Below are positions 8,942-18,939 of a stretch of 31,535 nucleotides of DNA, in pieces. Position 1 is the stretch's first letter; every line of letters begins with the position of its first letter. The notes beneath the pieces are model-generated. The model ran no database searches. It had not been told where the DNA came from and saw only the letters and a program-made list of their open reading frames with translations. The position numbers and the translations under genes are program-made. The DNA comes from Elysia marginata (lineage: Eukaryota; Mollusca; Gastropoda; Plakobranchidae), in assembly GCA_019649035.1 (NCBI GenBank), contig BMAT01005900.1, forward strand, positions 26,526-58,060, read 5' to 3'.

Positions 8942-11900
8942 TAGATGATGGCATATATATACTTCTTTACATTTAGTAAAATGATGACTGGAGCATATAT
9001 GAAAACATACTAAAAATTTCAGATTAAAAAATCAAGCACAGTATTACAATAAAGCTACCATCATTATCTAAAACAAAGTGGTATTGCAAAAAGAGTAAAA
9101 GCAAAAAAAAAAACAAATGAGCAAATTTATCACATGCCAAAAGAAAACAAAAATTCATAACAAAATTTAAAACATTGTAAACTGGGGTGACTTTGCTAGA
9201 TGTTCCACTAAATAAAAGCTTCAAAACATTTTAATTTCAGTCTTCCATGAAACTTTTTTTTACATAAAAAAAGCGTGGTGGTGGCATAGTATAAGTGGCA
9301 AGGAGGTGGGTGATGAAGCTACTATAAATCAAAAGTTTGAATCATACTTAAGGCAGGTATATTCCGAGCATTTCCATTGTTAAGCCTACTTCTCTCCACT
9401 GCTAATTTTATACCTTAGAATCTTTCTATCTTTTAATGTACCATGTCAGGCCTATCAAATTATGCACATCCATCCTACAAAGACTTAGAAAGTGCTCTGT
9501 ATACACAAAGCCATGGACATTGTGGCTACCGGTATTTATAAGAAATGGAGGTGACTTTGCGTTTATTAAAAAAATGAAGAAAAAAAAGGATTGGGCTGGA
9601 AACATTCAAACCACCTACAACAACAATAAAAATAATGATACATTAGCCTTGACCATATTGTGACCTTGGTCAGATTCAGGTGTTGTCTTTGATAGCCTGA
9701 CAATAGTTGTTTTTTTAAAAGCAAGAAAAAAACCTCACTGAAAGTGACAGTACTTCAGGAAGTTAATAAAACAACATAGATCTTACTGCAGTAAGTTTGA
9801 GCTATGCAAAGTGATCCCAGTTTACAGAACATTATATCTTGCACACACAATTAAAACCTGTTAATCATGGGTTTTACAAAATTTGTGCTTTGATCTGCTC
9901 ATTTTTTTTTAAATCAAAATTTTTATTAAGTTTAAGCAGATAGCTTAAGGCTTATTAAAAAAAATGCTGTTCTAAAAAGTTTTCGTTATTATTCAACTGC
10001 TGTATCATTACAAGCCTTCAAACAAAACATATTCTAAATTAGCAAATATCTACTAATATTACTATTTTTTTAAAAGATCTAATACTTTGTTCCTTACTTG
10101 TGTTTTAAAAGATTCAAAGTCTACAAACAATTATAAATATCAATACAATAGAAAGTTTAAAAAATAACTGATGCCATCACACACCGGTAAAGTAAAAAAT
10201 TGTGGGGTTTGCTTAACCAAGTTCCTGTTTGATTAGCAAGGGTTTGAAAAGGCAGTATTATAAAATGAGAAATATTATTTTAAATGGTGGAGAAACAGTT
10301 TACGGTACAGTATATAATTATAAATATTCTATACAACCTAACATCCTTATATCAGTTATGAGAAGTGAATTAAAATCTTAGAAGATGTTAACAATCATGT
10401 TTCAGTCGATGAATTATTGGTGTCATTTGCATGATATACAAACATATTTAGCTGTGATTTGAGTGTTTCCATGTACAAAAAAAAAAGTTAATGGTTAAAA
10501 AGATTCTGCTGCCTTTCTTGCCATCAAGACTATTCTTTTACACTAAGAATAAATCCAAATTCAATGTGGAGGATTCCCAAAAATTTGTTCAGTTGCAGAA
10601 ATAAGACAATTTGAGAGGTTTTGAGAAGGAGGTTTCATGAATTGAGGCGCCATTATTCCCGTGTTTCTTTTATTAACTAATATAGTAATAATGTCAATTT
10701 TTGCTACAAATGTTATTGAACTTTATTTTATTTTTATTTAATTTGTACATTGAAATTATCATCATACTTGAAAAAAAAAAACATTACAGGCTTATATACT
10801 TATCATTTTACAAAATAGCATTTGTGATGGTATCAGTCAAATATTATCAACTAGTGAATTGGTCTTGAATTTGAAAGATTGTTTTTATTAGTACAAGTTG
10901 TGGAACAAATTTCTAGGCAATATCTTCCAGTAAGCTAGAACTAGCTTATGATATTTGTTTCAGTGTATTATACATGTTTAATTTGATATCCAATACATAC
11001 ACTTAGGACATACTTTTCAACAGACCAAAACAGGGAAATTTAAGTCAACCTTTTCATGAAACCTGCCATAAGAGTAGTATCTAAATTATACTCATATTGT
11101 CAGTGATTGCATTTCAAACATTGAGGATCAATAAAACCCTTTTTTCCATTAAAACTATTTTATAACTATGCAATTATAGATCATATTTTTAAACAATAAG
11201 TTATTCAAGAAGCTAAAAAACCAGTCACCTACATTCTTTCATTTTGAGCCATTGTTTGATTACAAAGCAAAATACATCCAAGACCATCAATTTCATCTAT
11301 ATCAAAATTATCATTACTATTATCATAGAAAAACATTTGTCTTTCAACTTAACTACCGCTGCAACTTGACACATTTTTGTGGAAGAACTTCACAAGTATT
11401 TGTGTAATATGCCATTTTTTTTTTTATTGAGTACTTTCTCTTCCCAAAAACTTTTTTTTTTTTAATTCAGACGTTGATCAATTAGGTTATGTATAGTATA
11501 GTATGCCTTGCTGAAACCATTAAATCACTTATCAATTTGTTTAGCTACCTTTAAAATAACTTATTTAGATTTAAATTCATCTAGAGTACATGGGGAAGAA
11601 AGTAAGACAATGAATACCATAGTGTGCACATTTGTGTGGAAATTTTACTCTTACTTCTGTTTACCGTCAATACACTATTTGACGCACACAAACATACATC
11701 TTCTACTACTACTACAGCTTAAGACTTCCATTCTAAACAAAACAAATTACAATAAAAACTCATGGGTAACATTATCCACACACATCAGAAAAATACTAAT
11801 CAAAATAACAATGGAATAAAAAAAACCCTTCGAAATTGCTCCTCTAACAATATTCATCAGAACATGCCACATCTTCAACCTTGTATGCCTGTATGAAACG

Positions 11901-11968
11901 GGGAGGAGTAATATGTGAGCATGACTGAAAGAATGTATGCACAATGAACATTTCGAGAATACTAACTT
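8942..11968. other. Long AT-rich interval, possible 3' UTR of the minus-strand gene
   Basis: Three kilobases without a convincing gene. Apart from the tRNA-like segment at 9275-9350, I see no LINE, DNA transposon or tandem array, in contrast to the transposon-rich introns. That is compatible with a long 3' UTR downstream of the stop codon at 11969, but intergenic DNA is equally possible. Open frames here (for example 11508-11819 plus strand) are AT-driven. Confidence 0.35.
9275..9350 (+). repeat. Possible tRNA-derived SINE head
   Basis: The sequence tggcatagtataagtgg (9282-9298) resembles a tRNA box A and agtttgaatca (9334-9344) a box B, at tRNA-like spacing. The flanks do not form an acceptor stem, so this is not a functional tRNA gene. 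No SINE body or tail was defined. Confidence 0.35.
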
Positions 11969-12189
11969 TTATTCCTGAGCCTCTACCTTTTTGGCCTCAG
12001 TTTCTGTGGAAGATTTACCCTTTTTCCCCTTTCCTCTGTTGAGAAATTCTTTCCCCTCTTTTGCAGTTGCCTGCATGGTTCCTGCTTTTTTCATGGCCGC
12101 TTTAGGAGTTACAGGTGGTCCACCACGGCTCTGTGAACGTGTTTTGCGTCCTGAGTTCAGGTCCACTTCTCCGTCCAAGACATACTTAG
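11969..12189 (-). CDS. Last coding exon of a basic repeat protein (unknown function)
   Basis: The minus strand has a strong acceptor (ttttttttgtag) before 12189 and an open frame to a TAA stop at 11969-11971. The first two bases complete a codon split with exon 21528-21645 (phase 1), giving AKYVLDGEVDLNSGRKTRSQ as the joined start. The exon contributes about 73 residues rich in Lys, Arg, Ser, Thr and Glu. One repeat unit ends at KKAGTMQATAK; a second partial unit starts EGKEFLNRGKGKKGK, and the tail ends KKVEAQE. The repeat pattern (EGK..L..G, then TR.Q, then a basic stretch, then GTM..TAK) matches the two upstream exons. I do not recognise the family; the composition suggests a nuclear or nucleic-acid-associated protein, which is inference. 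The stop codon sits inside an AATAAA hexamer. Confidence 0.8.
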
Positions 12190-12339
12190 CTACAAAAAAA
12201 AATGAAACAAAATTTTTTAATAATTATCCCCAGCCTTTTAACAAGAAGTATGAAAATATAAAACAGCATTTTTTTTCCAATTGTTTAAGGACTTTACATG
12301 TATATGGATTCCCCAAAACACCAATACCAACCAAATGAC

Positions 12340-12543
12340 CTTCTGATCTCACAGATGACCAGCAGTCAAAGCTCACTGAGAACATCTTTCACTCCCTATA
12401 GCTACATACTCACTTAACACTTAAGTGCTGTCAAGAAGTGTATGTAAATAGCCTTTCTCAACGACTAAACGTCAACCTGCAGAACCTGGGGCCCAAACTC
12501 TGGACCTCTCAGTCCAAAGGCCAAGTACCTCTACACCACCCAT
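12340..12543 (-). mobile_element. tRNA-derived SINE
   Basis: On the minus strand, tggtgtagaggta (12526-12538) matches a tRNA box A and gtttgggcccc (12488-12498) a diverged box B, with a stem-loop tggac/gtcca between them where the anticodon arm would be. A body of about 140 bp follows (gttgagaaaggctatttac). The 3' boundary near 12340 is approximate and no target-site duplication was defined. It lies in the last intron of the minus-strand gene. Confidence 0.6.
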
Positions 12544-12546
12544 TGT

Positions 12547-12810
12547 ATAAGCAAGTCAAATTTTTCAAGTAAGGTATATTTTATAGCTCTAAAAATAGTG
12601 ACAAACAAGTTAGCTGCCGGCTTTACGCCTTCGTACAAGTCAGACAAAAAAAAATATAAATGCTTTTCTTTTATTGTCAGTCCTGTGTGTGTCTTACAAA
12701 TTTTTCTTTATTTTTTTGTGTCTCACGATGGCGTAAAGGGGACAGCTCATTTGTTTTGTCACTATTTTCAGAGCTAAAATATATGCTTTAAAAAATTTGA
12801 CTCGCTTATC
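12547..12810. mobile_element. Foldback/MITE element with about 80-bp inverted repeats
   Basis: The left arm 12547-12629 starts ataagcaagtcaaattttt, contains tagctctaaaaatagtgaca and ends ggctttacgcc. The right arm 12730-12810 is its reverse complement with about a dozen differences (ggcgtaaag through gagtcaaat to cttat). The spacer is about 100 bp and itself partly self-complementary. No coding capacity, as expected for a MITE. The words ccacccattgtata (about 12537) and ccacccattgtgta (about 12840) flank it at unequal distances. Confidence 0.8.
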
Positions 12811-14199
12811 CACACTGCTCTACTGCAACTCCTGTTCAACCACCCATTGTGTAGTTGTACAACAGCGCCAAACTAAGCACAAATTTTATTTAAAATGTCA
12901 ATCCCTTGTTGGGCTGTCCTATTTTTTTAAATATATTTTTGTCACAGATAAAATCATCCCAAAATACTGAAGTGGTAGTCAACATTTCCGCCTCGAAAAG
13001 ATGAATTTACTTAGATTCCGCATTTTGTGACAATGCTAAGATTTATTCAACGATGTACAACCACAGACTATCTTTAGTTACTCTGATTCTTTTTTTTTTT
13101 TTTTTTTTGTGAGTGTGCCATGAGGACAATTATATGATGTTATGGCCATTCAAGTAAATGGGCATTTTCCAGTATTTCATCCACTTTTTCACCACAAAAG
13201 TTGTTTTACATAATCATCTTTTTCATTGTAACCACTGATGAGACCATGGGAAAAAATGTTAAAAATGAGTTTTAAACTTAAAGGCAATCCTCTTTCAGCG
13301 CTTACAATATAAACTGAAGTCCAATTTTCTTCATTTTTTGCAAAATAAGCCACATAGATTTTTTGTCTTTCAATTGCAATATCAGAACTTCCGGTTGATT
13401 TGTCAAGTTGACAGGCTGTGTTTTCATGTTGCTCTTAATCTAGGATTAAATAATTTTTTTTTGAATTTTCTTTATTCATTATTGATCATTTCTTGGATTA
13501 TCCTGGATAAGTATTAATTTAGTAGTAATGGTACTTGACTTCAGAGTTTCTTTTCGGTAATTTTTGTGTTATAAACCAACTTAGCCTGATCTAGACCTCG
13601 GCTCTTTGAGCACTAACCAGCTCAGGCCTTATGCTCTGTCCATGTAACTAGATCTAGATTAGTTTTTTTTTACGGGTTCCTTCTTTCTCTTGCACACTTC
13701 CCTACCTCCACCCTTTCTTTTCTTAACATCCTGTTTATAACTCTACCGATTATAAGGCAAACTTCCATAGGTCTTCTTTAATTTAGAATTTTCATTCCTT
13801 TTTAAGCTTCCTGTTACTTCTTCCTATTTTTATTTTAGCCACATATTTTCCGTTTCTATGTGTCAAGTAGGCATTTAGACTTTGACATTTGACATCAGTG
13901 TTGGTTTTGATTGATTCTGAGCACAGACTTCTGCATACCTTTTCTCACCTCTCTCTTTAAAAGACAAGCTTAATTTAACATGATAGTTTTCATACTAATA
14001 GAACACAGCTAAATAATCTAGGCTTGAATTGTGTATAATATTACAAACTCTTGTGATACATTCTGATAGAAAAAGCCTTTTGACAACCGTTAGTAAATAG
14101 AAACAAAACTTAAACATGGCCCAGCCTGTGTTTGTTTTGTCTAGAAACCTGCTGCCTGACAGCGAGAAAATCACTAATTATAATTGCGGCGAGCAAAAC
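12811..14199. other. Intronic interval with one dispersed repeat
   Basis: Contains the second copy of the 8151 repeat (13051-13135) with a run of about 20 T residues, and a GATCTAGAT-type word near 13650. No coding motif recognised. A weak tRNA D-arm-like word (ggcctgagctggttagtgctc in pieces, minus strand, 13610-13632) lacks a box B. Confidence 0.45.
13051..13135. repeat. Dispersed repeat, copy 2
   Basis: Same orientation as the copy at 8151-8220: gatgtacaaccacagactat through gtgtgccatgaggacaatta, with an expanded T tract in between. Confidence 0.6.
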
Positions 14200-14289
14200 T
14201 TAGGGAAGGGGTGCTTGGGGCTCAATAAATTGTAGCCTTAAGGAGACTTTACCCACGCTCCCAACAAAAGCGAGTGGAGCTTCTTACAA

Positions 14290-14850
14290 AAGGAAGTGAT
14301 AGAGGAAAAGCTCATTAACGTCGCTTCCCGAAATCCCTTTATTGTAAGAGCTATGGGTTGGTGTGGAAATTCCAAGCACCAAACTCACCATATCAGACCT
14401 CCCAATATCAGTCGCCAGCAACACGGTCGAGACAGCTCTAATAAAGAAAGGTCTCAAAATGAGATCTAGAAGCGATCAGAGACCCCGAAGAAAAGCTCTA
14501 ATAAAGAAAGGTCTCAAAATGAGATCTAGAAGCGATCAGAGACCCCGAAGAAAATCTCCCCATATGGCTATCAGTGCAACGGTCCGTTTACATTGACGTA
14601 CCAAAAACAAAACATTGAGACTACGATCCAAATTGGACAATTTAAATCCCGCCTATACTACATAGAACTAAGGCAACCAATGAACCATGGAGTGTAAAAA
14701 ATGTTTCCAGAAGGGCCACACAGCAAGACACTGTCTCAATGAAGAGATATGCTATAGTTGTAAAAACCCTGGACATGAATCTTTAGTCTGCCCTGAGAGT
14801 ATAGAAAAAACAGGAACATCTCTTAGACTTAAGTACACGAACGGAACGTG
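14290..14850 (+). pseudogene. LINE ORF1 (gag-like) remnant with two CCHC zinc knuckles
   Basis: ORF1 proteins of this type bind LINE RNA and chaperone it into ribonucleoprotein particles. Here CKKCFQKGHTARHC (14693-14734) and CYSCKNPGHESLVC (14750-14791) are both perfect CX2CX4HX4C knuckles. Upstream, ALIKKGLKMRSRSDQRPRRK is encoded twice by an exact 60-bp tandem duplication. Frame changes and stops between these blocks show it is no longer an intact gene. Confidence 0.75.
14434..14553 (+). repeat. Perfect 60-bp tandem duplication inside LINE ORF1
   Basis: Two identical 60-bp units (14434-14493 and 14494-14553) begin agctctaataaagaaaggtc and end gaccccgaagaaa. The duplication is in frame and adds 20 residues. 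Zero differences between units contrast with the decay of the surrounding element, so it is recent, or an assembly artefact. Confidence 0.95.
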
Positions 14851-15698
14851 AGGTCTAATCTGGACGAAGCGGCATCTCAGTAGAAGAGACAACAAATGAA
14901 GAGAAATTGAGGGAGGCATTGACTAAAAAAAAAAAAAAAAGCAAAATGCAAAGAAAATAGCCAAAATTGATTAAAAAAAGATTTTTTAAAAAGTTAATCT
15001 GAAGCGACAAATATTGAAAAACAATCAAAAAAGGACAAAGAAACGTAAACGAACAGAAAACAACTTTGGACATAAGAAGAAACAAGAACACTAAGAGCTC
15101 AAATAACGACATAACGCATTGCTTGGCCAGAGCTCGATCTAAAAGCAGCAAGAGGAGTCAACCAGACTAGCCGACGAAAGGTAATGAAACTCAACCAAGG
15201 AAACTTTAAGGGAACGATAGACATGCTGAAAAACACAAAAAAAATTCTAACTGGTCAACAATGTGAAATCATCAAACCACGGTATAAGGAAAAAATTGCA
15301 TCCCAAAATATGAAAATTTGAAATGGCCGATACTCTTTAGTTCACTAACTGGAATTTCCAAGGTTTAAGAAATACCTGGAAACAAAAAACTATATTTAGA
15401 TTATTAAAAGCAGAGGATTTAGGGTTTTTAGTTCTGCAAGAGACCTACTGTACTTAAAACAAGAGGATTTTAACGTGATAGAAAAAGAATGAAACGGAGT
15501 GCTCCATTTGTCAGGCGGAAGAGCAAGAAGCAGAAGTTTAATAACCCTATTTAGCAAAAAACACGAAGCAGATCAAACAAAACGAATTGAAAAAAAGGAA
15601 AGATACTTAATTTCGGAATTTAAAATGGGCTCAAGAACGATAACAATTTTAAATGCATATGCTCCGTGTAACGAAAATTAGAAAATCTTTCTGCAGGA

Positions 15699-15885
15699 AT
15701 GGTTCTGACCTAAATCTATGTCACAACTTGGGAAGCACAATCTCTTCCGCATTCCTCCATGTAGATTGCCCATTTTTTGGTTTTTGCACGACAGGAAAAA
15801 ATATTACGCAGCTTCAATAAAACGCAATAAAAACCACTTTTGATACACAATTCCGCATTTACAGGTAGATTTAGGTCAGAATCAT
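15699..15885. mobile_element. Small inverted-repeat element (possible MITE)
   Basis: The left arm atggttctgacctaaatcta (15699-15718) and right arm tagatttaggtcagaatcat (15866-15885) are reverse complements with one mismatch, about 185 bp apart end to end. It starts exactly where the Tx1-like LINE stops. No family or target-site duplication identified. Confidence 0.5.
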
Positions 15886-16023
15886 GTACAAAAATGGTAC
15901 AGTCAATCAAAAAATTAATTTTTAAAAAAAAAACCAGCTCTTACCTGATATTGAAAATCTAACAATGCCCTGTTTAACCTTTTTCGCACACTTCTAAATT
16001 ATTATGTATGTTAGAATTTCTAA

Positions 16024-16050
16024 CAGCAGCAGCAGCAGCAGTAGTAGTAC
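16024..16050 (+). repeat. Short CAG/TAG trinucleotide tract
   Basis: Six CAG and three TAG units flanked by ttctaaca on both sides (about 16018 and 16052), immediately before the duplicated LINE block at 16059. Confidence 0.85.
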
Positions 16051-16058
16051 CTTCTAAC

Positions 16059-16422
16059 AATGAGTTTTTTTAAAGATTTGGTCTAATTTCATGAAGTTTA
16101 TTGTTGACTTCAGTATCCCAGTCCGTCTGCCACAATTGTTCAAGATGTGTTTATATTTTGGGTTTTAGGTCGGACCAGATGACTTGTTTATGACCAGGCA
16201 TTTCCTGATTGAGTGCTAATTTAGCAAGTTCATCGACTTTCTCATTTCCGGGTATTCCTAAATGATTTCCTCGCCATGACGATCCATCAGGACCCCGTGT
16301 TTCCACGTGGTGTCAAATACCTTCTCTAGATAAAAAATACAGCTAGGACTTGCTTCTTCCGGGCGAGAGCCTTGCGAATATCACTTTCAAAGCGTACCAA
16401 ATGATCTCATGTACTATGATCT
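16059..16422 (-). repeat. 364-bp LINE fragment, duplicate of 17603-17966
   Basis: Aligned base for base with 17603-17966, it has one difference (A at 16348, G at 17892) and no indels. It contains RT sequence (FDTTWKHGVLMD on the minus strand) joined directly to RNase H sequence (GIPGNEKVDELAKLAL) and the following WSDLKPK motif. Here the block is cut out of LINE context at both ends, whereas the other copy continues as LINE on both sides. This one is therefore the derived copy. Confidence 0.9.
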
Positions 16423-16897
16423 AATAGAAAAAAGATATTGTAATTACAAAAATGATTCAAAAAGTGTAACCCCACCCCGTATGTCGTGTAGCAAAAAATG
16501 GTACAGTGCTATACAGTAGTGCTCAACTATAGCGGCACTACAGCTGGACCTCTGAGAAACACCCTATATGGAGTCTATCACCTTTGCATGGGTTTAACAG
16601 GACAAGAACAGGCCTGAACAAGGATACACGCGGAAGTAAAAAAAAAAGAGACTTGACCGTAAAGACAACAGGGAAGTCAACATAAGACCATATGCTTATT
16701 GTGAGCCTGGCTTGCTCAGTGAGCTGATGGAATGCGGATCCATGTAAGTAGGTTACATAAGTCAATGCAATGGCATCCTACATTGTCACCGATGATTGTG
16801 CATCCCCACACAGTGTGCTTTGTGGGCTGGGCTAAGTCTAATAGAAATCTGCTTTCTATCGATACCGATGCTGTTGTGTCATATTTTTTGGGTTCGC
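16423..16897. other. Unassigned interval between duplicated block and CAG/TAG tract
   Basis: No coding motif recognised. A perfect 7-bp stem (gtagtgc...gcactac, 16516-16541) is the only structure noticed. The open frame running into the trinucleotide tract (16732-17184) has poly-Val, poly-Ala and poly-Ser runs from the tract and is not a credible gene. Confidence 0.4.
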
Positions 16898-16919
16898 CAG
16901 CAGTGGCAGTAGCAGCAGC

Positions 16920-16996
<77 letters not shown>

Positions 16997-17033
16997 AAGT
17001 AGCAGTAGCAGTAGAAGTAGTAGTAGCAGTAGT

Positions 17034-17070
<37 letters not shown>

Positions 17071-17073
17071 CTC

Positions 17074-17135
<62 letters not shown>

Positions 17136-17175
17136 CAGTAGCAGCAGCAGTAGTAGTAGCAGTAGTAGTAGTAGT
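16898..17175 (+). repeat. Long (TAG/CAG)n trinucleotide tract
   Basis: About 280 bp almost entirely of TAG and CAG triplets, with a single phase slip near 17071 (tactcag). It abuts the 3' tail of the minus-strand LINE at 17178. TAG-rich blocks alternate with CAG-rich blocks, suggesting A/G substitution followed by spread within the tract. Confidence 0.95.
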
Positions 17176-17602
17176 ATGGATTGATTGATTGAATTTTTTT
17201 ACAAGCCCAGTCCATCATTAGAGATGATCTCAGGGCTTACGATCTCTAAAAATTCAGTTTACTTTGACCCTATTTGTCATTATATATTTATTTACAAGTT
17301 TAAAAGTTTTCTATATATTTACTTTAGATTTTGCTATACAATCCAATCTCTTTCAGATAATCCGAAATTAGAGGCTTTCACCACTCGCAATGTCAGCAAT
17401 CATCGGTCATATAATATTTTTGTCTGTTAAGCAAAAAAACTGCTCATTCCACTAAAATGTATTTCACAGTGAAAAGACTTTCACAAGCTATACAATAGGG
17501 TTGTTGTTCCCCTTTTAAAAGGTATTCATGAGTAATCCATGAATGGGCAATACTGAGTCTGCTCATAACAGTCTCTAGTTTTCTGTTCAGTCTTTTGACA
17601 AA

Positions 17603-17966
17603 AATGAGTTTTTTTAAAGATTTGGTCTAATTTCATGAAGTTTATTGTTGACTTCAGTATCCCAGTCCGTCTGCCACAATTGTTCAAGATGTGTTTATAT
17701 TTTGGGTTTTAGGTCGGACCAGATGACTTGTTTATGACCAGGCATTTCCTGATTGAGTGCTAATTTAGCAAGTTCATCGACTTTCTCATTTCCGGGTATT
17801 CCTAAATGATTTCCTCGCCATGACGATCCATCAGGACCCCGTGTTTCCACGTGGTGTCAAATACCTTCTCTAGATAAAAAATACAGCTAGGGCTTGCTTC
17901 TTCCGGGCGAGAGCCTTGCGAATATCACTTTCAAAGCGTACCAAATGATCTCATGTACTATGATCT
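17603..17966 (-). repeat. 364-bp block duplicated at 16059-16422 (source copy)
   Basis: One mismatch in 364 positions with the upstream copy. This copy is continuous with LINE sequence on both sides, marking it as the original. Confidence 0.9.
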
Positions 17967-18420
17967 TTTCTAAAGCCACACTGATACTTGGAAATCAGAT
18001 TTTGGGATTCAAGAACCCAAACCAATCGGTAAGTTTTACACAAACAGCTAGTGAGAGCTATTGCTCTGTAATTGTTAGGGTCAGAAGGATCTTGATTGGG
18101 CTTGGGGATGGGTACAATGTTGGCTTCCTTCCATGAAGGAGGGATTATGCCGGATGACCAAATGTCACTTAAAATCTTTTTTTAAAAATGTCAAGGCACT
18201 CACTGGGAGGATGTGTCAGGAATTGATAGTATATACAGTCTGGACCTCCCGCAGTTTCTGTGTAGTCTTTAACTCTTACAACAGGAATGTTATTTGTAGG
18301 GCTCTGTATTATCTGAAGAGAAGTCCAGAGCTGCTTTTTCTTTGGCAGTTTTGAATGTTTGCAAGTGACTGGGATAATCTTCAGGGAGGAATTTTTATTA
18401 AAAAGTTTGAGCAAAAAGAT
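17603..18420 (-). pseudogene. LINE RT start fused to RNase H end by deletion
   Basis: On the minus strand, linker sequence (HSKLPKKKQLW, GGPDCIYYQFLTHPPSECLD) leads into WKEANIVPIPKPNQDPSDPN, NYRAIALTSCLCKT and SKYQCGFRKDHST, RT regions 0-2. FDTTWKHGVLMD (motif A neighbourhood) then joins WRGNHLGIPGNEKVDELAKL, the end of RNase H. Roughly the whole catalytic RT palm and half of RNase H are absent. Its 364-bp core is duplicated at 16059-16422. Confidence 0.75.
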
Positions 18421-18939
18421 TGCTGTTTTCTTAAGATTTGTAATCAGGTGGTTGTCTTTTTTCAGGTGAGACTTGGGTGTTAAAATCTTTTCTTTTAGTT
18501 TTTCCTAATTTTTCTACACACTGACTTCGTAGAGGTGTATGAGTTTAAACCAGAGATACATCTTTGCCATGACATCTTTTTTGCTTGCTTAACCACAAAT
18601 CTAGCATGTTCCTTGGCCTTTTTAAAACTAACAAAAGTATGACGGGTGGGGTTACATATTGAAGAACTTTTGCTGGGCTTTTTTTCTTTCCATAACTACA
18701 ATCCTTGTTAAACCAAAGAACTCATGTGAGATTCTTGTCTTTTTTTTTTTTTTTGTATGCAGAAAATAGAAACTGTGGTGGCTTTGAGGAGTAAACTAGA
18801 AAGTAGTTCAGTTGGATTTTCAGAATGATGTTGTCAAAGCCATGTCAATAGACTCGAGGCATAAGTCGCCAAAACGTTGCCAGTTTGCTTTTTTAAAATT
18901 GAAAGTGGCATCATCCTGACCGGTGTTAGTACAGGATGT

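Larger units (their letters stand above)
14200..15690 (+). mobile_element. 5' part of a Tx1/L1-like LINE (ORF1 and endonuclease start), decayed
   Basis: The plus strand carries a broken ORF1 (about 14290-15300) and the start of the ORF2 endonuclease (about 15338-15680), with no reverse transcriptase. ORF1 shows VEIPSTKLTISDLPIS-like sequence, two zinc knuckles and a Lys/Arg-rich tail. The endonuclease start reads TNWNFQGLRNTWKQKTIFRL, FLVLQETYC and, in another frame, ERYLISEFKMGSRTITILNA then YAPCNEN. The element stops at about 15690, next to a small inverted-repeat element, so it is 3' truncated or interrupted. The Tx1/L1-like assignment is from motif style. It sits in the large intron in the opposite orientation to the host gene. 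Confidence 0.75.

Noticed and set aside
11966..11972. Polyadenylation signal overlapping the stop codon (AATAAA)
   Set aside because: Usable in principle but would leave almost no 3' UTR; most likely a coincidence of GAA-TAA-A.
16732..17184. 150-codon open frame with poly-Val/Ala/Ser runs
   Set aside because: Produced by the TAG/CAG tract read in frame; no unique domain and no splice or start context.
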